From contig JABIYQ010000124.1 in NCBI GenBank assembly GCA_018702715.1, positions 1 to 9,144 on the forward strand: a stretch of DNA of 9,144 nucleotides, written 5' to 3'. Below, piece after piece: positions 6,822 to 9,144 of this stretch (position 1 is the first letter of the stretch; each line of letters starts with the position of its first letter). The DNA comes from Desulfobacula sp. (GTDB taxonomy: Bacteria; Desulfobacterota; Desulfobacteria; Desulfobacterales; Desulfobacteraceae). The position numbers were made by a program, and so were the translations under genes. Below the pieces are notes generated by a model, which saw only the letters and a list, made by a program, of their open reading frames with translations, was not told where the DNA came from and searched no databases.

Positions 6822-7325
6822 TCAAGAAAAAGATGCCGCGGCTTGTTCAGCGACTTGCTTTGCCGTCATTGAGTGGCAATCGATTTTTATATCACAATAG
6901 GTATCATATAAGGGTGTTCTTTCTTTGTAAAGGTCTTCTACCTTTTGTCCCGGCCTGAACGCAACTCCCCTGGATGTCATATTCGAAAGCCTTGTTAAAA
7001 GATTATCCAGATGAATGGAAAGATAAATAATTGTAGAAATTTTAGAAAGATGTTCCATGGCCTTGTGACTGTATACAACGCTGCCGCCTGTGGCAATTAC
7101 ATGGTTTTCACAACTGATATCGACGATATGGCTTTCTTCAATTTGTAAAAACTTCTCCAGACCCTTTTCAGAAATAATCCGGGAAAGTGTTTTTTGTTCT
7201 TTTGATTGAATTAAATCATCTGAATCAATAAAATTAAATCCTATTTTTTGAGCTAATAGATTTCCAACTGTGCTCTTACCAACAGCAGGCATTCCTATCA
7301 ATACTATATTTTTTTTAGTTTTCAT
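6822..7325 (-). CDS. Shikimate-kinase-like P-loop kinase, substrate uncertain
   Basis: The 167-residue protein has the shikimate kinase fold order: Walker A GMPAVGKST (11-19), FIDSDD (32-37), ATGGSVV (78-84), a lid region near 117-128 and ERTPLY (135-140). Shikimate kinase makes shikimate 3-phosphate in aromatic amino acid synthesis. However, the FRxxE motif that supplies a shikimate-binding Arg reads FLQIEE (59-64), the usual GGG is GGS, and the lid reads SRGVAFRPGQ rather than R-RPLL. The late Arg136 is kept. I therefore call the superfamily with confidence but not the substrate. An ATG at 7325 preceded by AGAAAG is preferred to an in-frame TTG at 7349. The regulator gene follows after 16 nt, so the two are probably co-transcribed. 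Confidence 0.8.
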   Translation of the reverse strand: MKTKKNIVLIGMPAVGKSTVGNLLAQKIGFNFIDSDDLIQSKEQKTLSRIISEKGLEKFLQIEESHIVDISCENHVIATGGSVVYSHKAMEHLSKISTIIYLSIHLDNLLTRLSNMTSRGVAFRPGQKVEDLYKERTPLYDTYCDIKIDCHSMTAKQVAEQAAASFS

Positions 7326-7460
7326 CAAATTCTTTCTGATATTTTGCAATAAATCAATTTATAATAAAAATAAAATTACAAATACTATCCTTTTTTTATT
7401 AATACAAGGGAAAATCATATCCTAAATTTGCCTGAAATGGTATATTCCGATTTCTCGTCA

Positions 7461-7613
7461 TCATTTAAGGGCCGCAGATGAAATAAGTTGAACCAAAATA
7501 GCGCGGAATTTTGGTTTATCAACAAGGCGCATCAGAGGTTCAATAGCAGGCCTATCGGGCCTTTGATGCAACACAGTAGATGGACCAAAAGGCAAGCAAT
7601 TTAGTTCAAGTTA
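7461..7613. repeat. Structured intergenic element with competing hairpins
   Basis: Three nested or overlapping inverted repeats lie here. AACCAAAAT (7491-7499) pairs perfectly with ATTTTGGTT (7508-7516). GCATCAGAGG (7529-7538) pairs with CCTTTGATGC (7560-7569) with one G-T pair. The segment 7509-7523 pairs with 7576-7590 (TTTTGGT against ACCAAAA, with two G-T pairs and one mismatch). The first and third use the same central strand and exclude each other. On the minus strand 7610-7461 is open for 49 codons and ends ISSAALK then TGA, but lacks a start codon. The element fills the gap between two divergent genes. It may be a dispersed repeat, a structured leader of the transporter gene, or a gene relic. 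I see no known riboswitch consensus. Confidence 0.45.
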
Positions 7614-7707
7614 TAAAATTTGCGGTCCTAAGATGATAGACATCTGTAACAGAGTTTTTAAGATTTGTTCTGATAACTTATATTCAAGAACTTTGACAAG
7701 GAAACAA

Positions 7708-8943
7708 ATGGTTTTTCCATCAAAATCATCAACGTTTAATTTAAAGCCATTGGTCATCGGTTCCATCTGTGTTTTGATTACGGGAATATCCTATGGGTTT
7801 GGTATGTATTTATTCCCCATGATGATTCCTGAGATGGCCAAAGACCTTAACTTAGATTATGCGCAGATCGGCACTATTACCGGTATCGGCAGGGCCTCTG
7901 TTTTTTTATCCATTCCTTTGGCCGGGTTTTTAACCACCAGGATATGTGGATTAAAACTGATTGTCGGAATACAATTCATTGGTGCTGTGCTTTTGGCAGG
8001 GCTATATGCGGTTAAAGGGTTTAAAACCTTGCTCATCTTAAATTTCTTCATCCAGGCGTGGCCGGTAATGACATGGATCCCTTTGATTTCCGTGGCAGTG
8101 GACCATATTCCAATCAAATGGCGGGCCACTATGCTCACTTTGGCCTCAAGCTCAGGGTGTTTTTTGATTTTGATTGACGGTCTGCTCTCATCCTTTTTCC
8201 TTGAACACTCACACTGGAGATATCTTTGGTTGACTGTTGCTCTTATTTGTCTGTTCAGCTGCATTGTTTCACGAATGGGGCTACAGTATATGTCAGTTTG
8301 GATTAAAACAGATCTCTTACCCGCTACAAAAGAAAAAGCTTCTGAAGAAAAAGTTACAGAATGGTTAAAAAGCAGTAATGGTATTACCATGAATTTGATT
8401 TTCCTGATCACTGGTTTATCTTTTGGAACTTTCCAGGTCTATCTGGCCCCCTATTTAAGAGATGAACTGTTTGTGGGGCTGGATACAACAGCCTTGATGT
8501 GGTCCACAATGGGAATCAGTGGTGCCCTTGGCGGGGTATTTTTCGGTCTACTCACCGACCGGGTAGGCGTTCGGATATCACAATCCCTGATTTTTTTATC
8601 CGGCCTTGGTGCAATAGCATTTCTCTTTGCTTCCACATCTTTTTGCTCCCTCTTTTCAATGGCACTGTTTTTCGGTATCCCCCAGGCAACCGTCTACGCA
8701 ATGGGACCGGCCTATATCTCAAAAATGCTGCCTGCAGGATCTGCTACCAAAGTATTTACTATCGGAATCATGGTCATGTCCTTTGGCACTTTATTGGGAA
8801 ATTTTTTAGGAGGATGGAGCAAAGGCATTACGGATACTTTTTGGTGGCTTTACATGGCAATAGGCGTCCTTTTTGCATGCGGCGCTTTGCTCTCCCTGTT
8901 ATTGACATCTGAAAACCAATATCCCTGCAACACCTCGTTATAG
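7708..8943 (+). CDS. Major facilitator superfamily transporter
   Basis: The 411-residue protein is strongly hydrophobic throughout, with about 12 membrane segments in two halves. A charged cytoplasmic loop separates them near residues 205-228 (KTDLLPATKEKASEEKVTEW). The second half contains a clear MFS motif A, GLLTDRVGVRIS, and the first half a degenerate copy, AGFLTTRICGLK. These fit a single-polypeptide secondary transporter in the inner membrane. The second half, with GALGGVFFGLLTDR and a late FGTLLGNFLGGWS, is in the style of metabolite or drug permeases, but the substrate cannot be named. I chose ATG 7708 because AAGGA (7698-7702) precedes it at the right distance and the first helix starts soon after. 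An upstream in-frame ATG at 7633 would add 25 residues without a ribosome binding site. The gene is divergent from the kinase/regulator pair, which might control it. Confidence 0.85.
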   Translation: MVFPSKSSTFNLKPLVIGSICVLITGISYGFGMYLFPMMIPEMAKDLNLDYAQIGTITGIGRASVFLSIPLAGFLTTRICGLKLIVGIQFIGAVLLAGLYAVKGFKTLLILNFFIQAWPVMTWIPLISVAVDHIPIKWRATMLTLASSSGCFLILIDGLLSSFFLEHSHWRYLWLTVALICLFSCIVSRMGLQYMSVWIKTDLLPATKEKASEEKVTEWLKSSNGITMNLIFLITGLSFGTFQVYLAPYLRDELFVGLDTTALMWSTMGISGALGGVFFGLLTDRVGVRISQSLIFLSGLGAIAFLFASTSFCSLFSMALFFGIPQATVYAMGPAYISKMLPAGSATKVFTIGIMVMSFGTLLGNFLGGWSKGITDTFWWLYMAIGVLFACGALLSLLLTSENQYPCNTSL

Positions 8944-9144
8944 CATCTTATAAAACCTTTTTTCACATGAAAAAAATTAATTTGTGTTGCTCTCCAATAT
9001 GTATTAGTGTGATTTTTATAGGAACCGACCTGAATATTTTAAGATTTAAAGATTTAAAAAAGTGGTAATTATTCAGCTCTTACACTTGAAACCGCCCTGT
9101 CTGATGGATATTTATTTCGATGCTAAGGGTTCACTTCCTACAAA
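8944..9144. other. Terminal intergenic region, possible gene edge
   Basis: Directly after the transporter, TTTTTTCACATGAAAAAA (8958-8975) is an AT-only palindrome, at best a weak terminator. Near the right edge two partial frames run off the window: on the plus strand from GTG 9062 (reading LLHLKPPCLMDIYFDAKGS), and on the minus strand ending FVGSEPLASK then TAA at 9112-9114. Neither can be assigned to a family, and neither has a ribosome binding site or enough length to be called a gene. Confidence 0.3.

Noticed and set aside
7633..7707. Longer transporter start at ATG 7633
   Set aside because: There is no ribosome binding site before it, and the extra 25 residues are not like an MFS N-terminus; ATG 7708 has AAGGA at proper distance.
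7857..8411. 184-codon minus-strand frame inside the transporter gene
   Set aside because: It is antisense to a continuous run of transporter membrane helices, and its own sequence shows no domain or start signal.

Overview
The window looks like a chromosomal piece from an AT-rich, strictly or facultatively anaerobic bacterium. A sulfate-reducing deltaproteobacterium of the Desulfobacteraceae type is my best guess. This is inference from gene content: the end of an ADP-forming acyl-CoA synthetase, a crotonase remnant, an oxygen-sensitive class III ribonucleotide reductase with its activase, and a HTH/periplasmic-binding-like regulator common in such genomes. No rRNA, tRNA, CRISPR array or intact insertion sequence is visible.

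Left part (1-1465): the 3' end of an acyl-CoA synthetase (ADP-forming) gene is followed by a decayed, frameshifted 3' fragment of an enoyl-CoA hydratase gene. After an AT-rich gap comes an intact Nudix hydrolase of the CoA-pyrophosphatase type. A 144-bp element with perfect 16-bp terminal inverted repeats fills the gap between the Nudix gene and a convergent gene for a small two-helix membrane protein.

Centre (1463-5915): the small membrane protein gene and nrdD diverge from a shared control region. That region holds two NrdR-box-like palindromes 30 bp apart, around a TTGACA -35 element. nrdD (class III reductase, glycyl radical and zinc motifs intact), nrdG (radical SAM activase, GTG start) and alr (alanine racemase) follow on the same strand with 15- and 30-nt gaps and probably form one operon for anaerobic dNTP supply plus D-alanine for the cell wall.

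Right part (5891-9144): two minus-strand genes, a shikimate-kinase-like P-loop kinase and a HTH plus substrate-binding-like regulator, form a short operon that converges on alr and overlaps its end by 25 nt. The kinase lacks some residues expected for shikimate binding, so its substrate is uncertain. A 358-bp gap upstream of a plus-strand major facilitator transporter contains a structured element with competing hairpins, which also carries an unexplained open reading frame on the minus strand. The last 200 bases hold no confident gene.

There is no obvious novel multi-gene system. The most rewarding items are the bidirectional NrdR-type control region, the two structured intergenic elements, and the kinase/regulator pair of unknown substrate and ligand.
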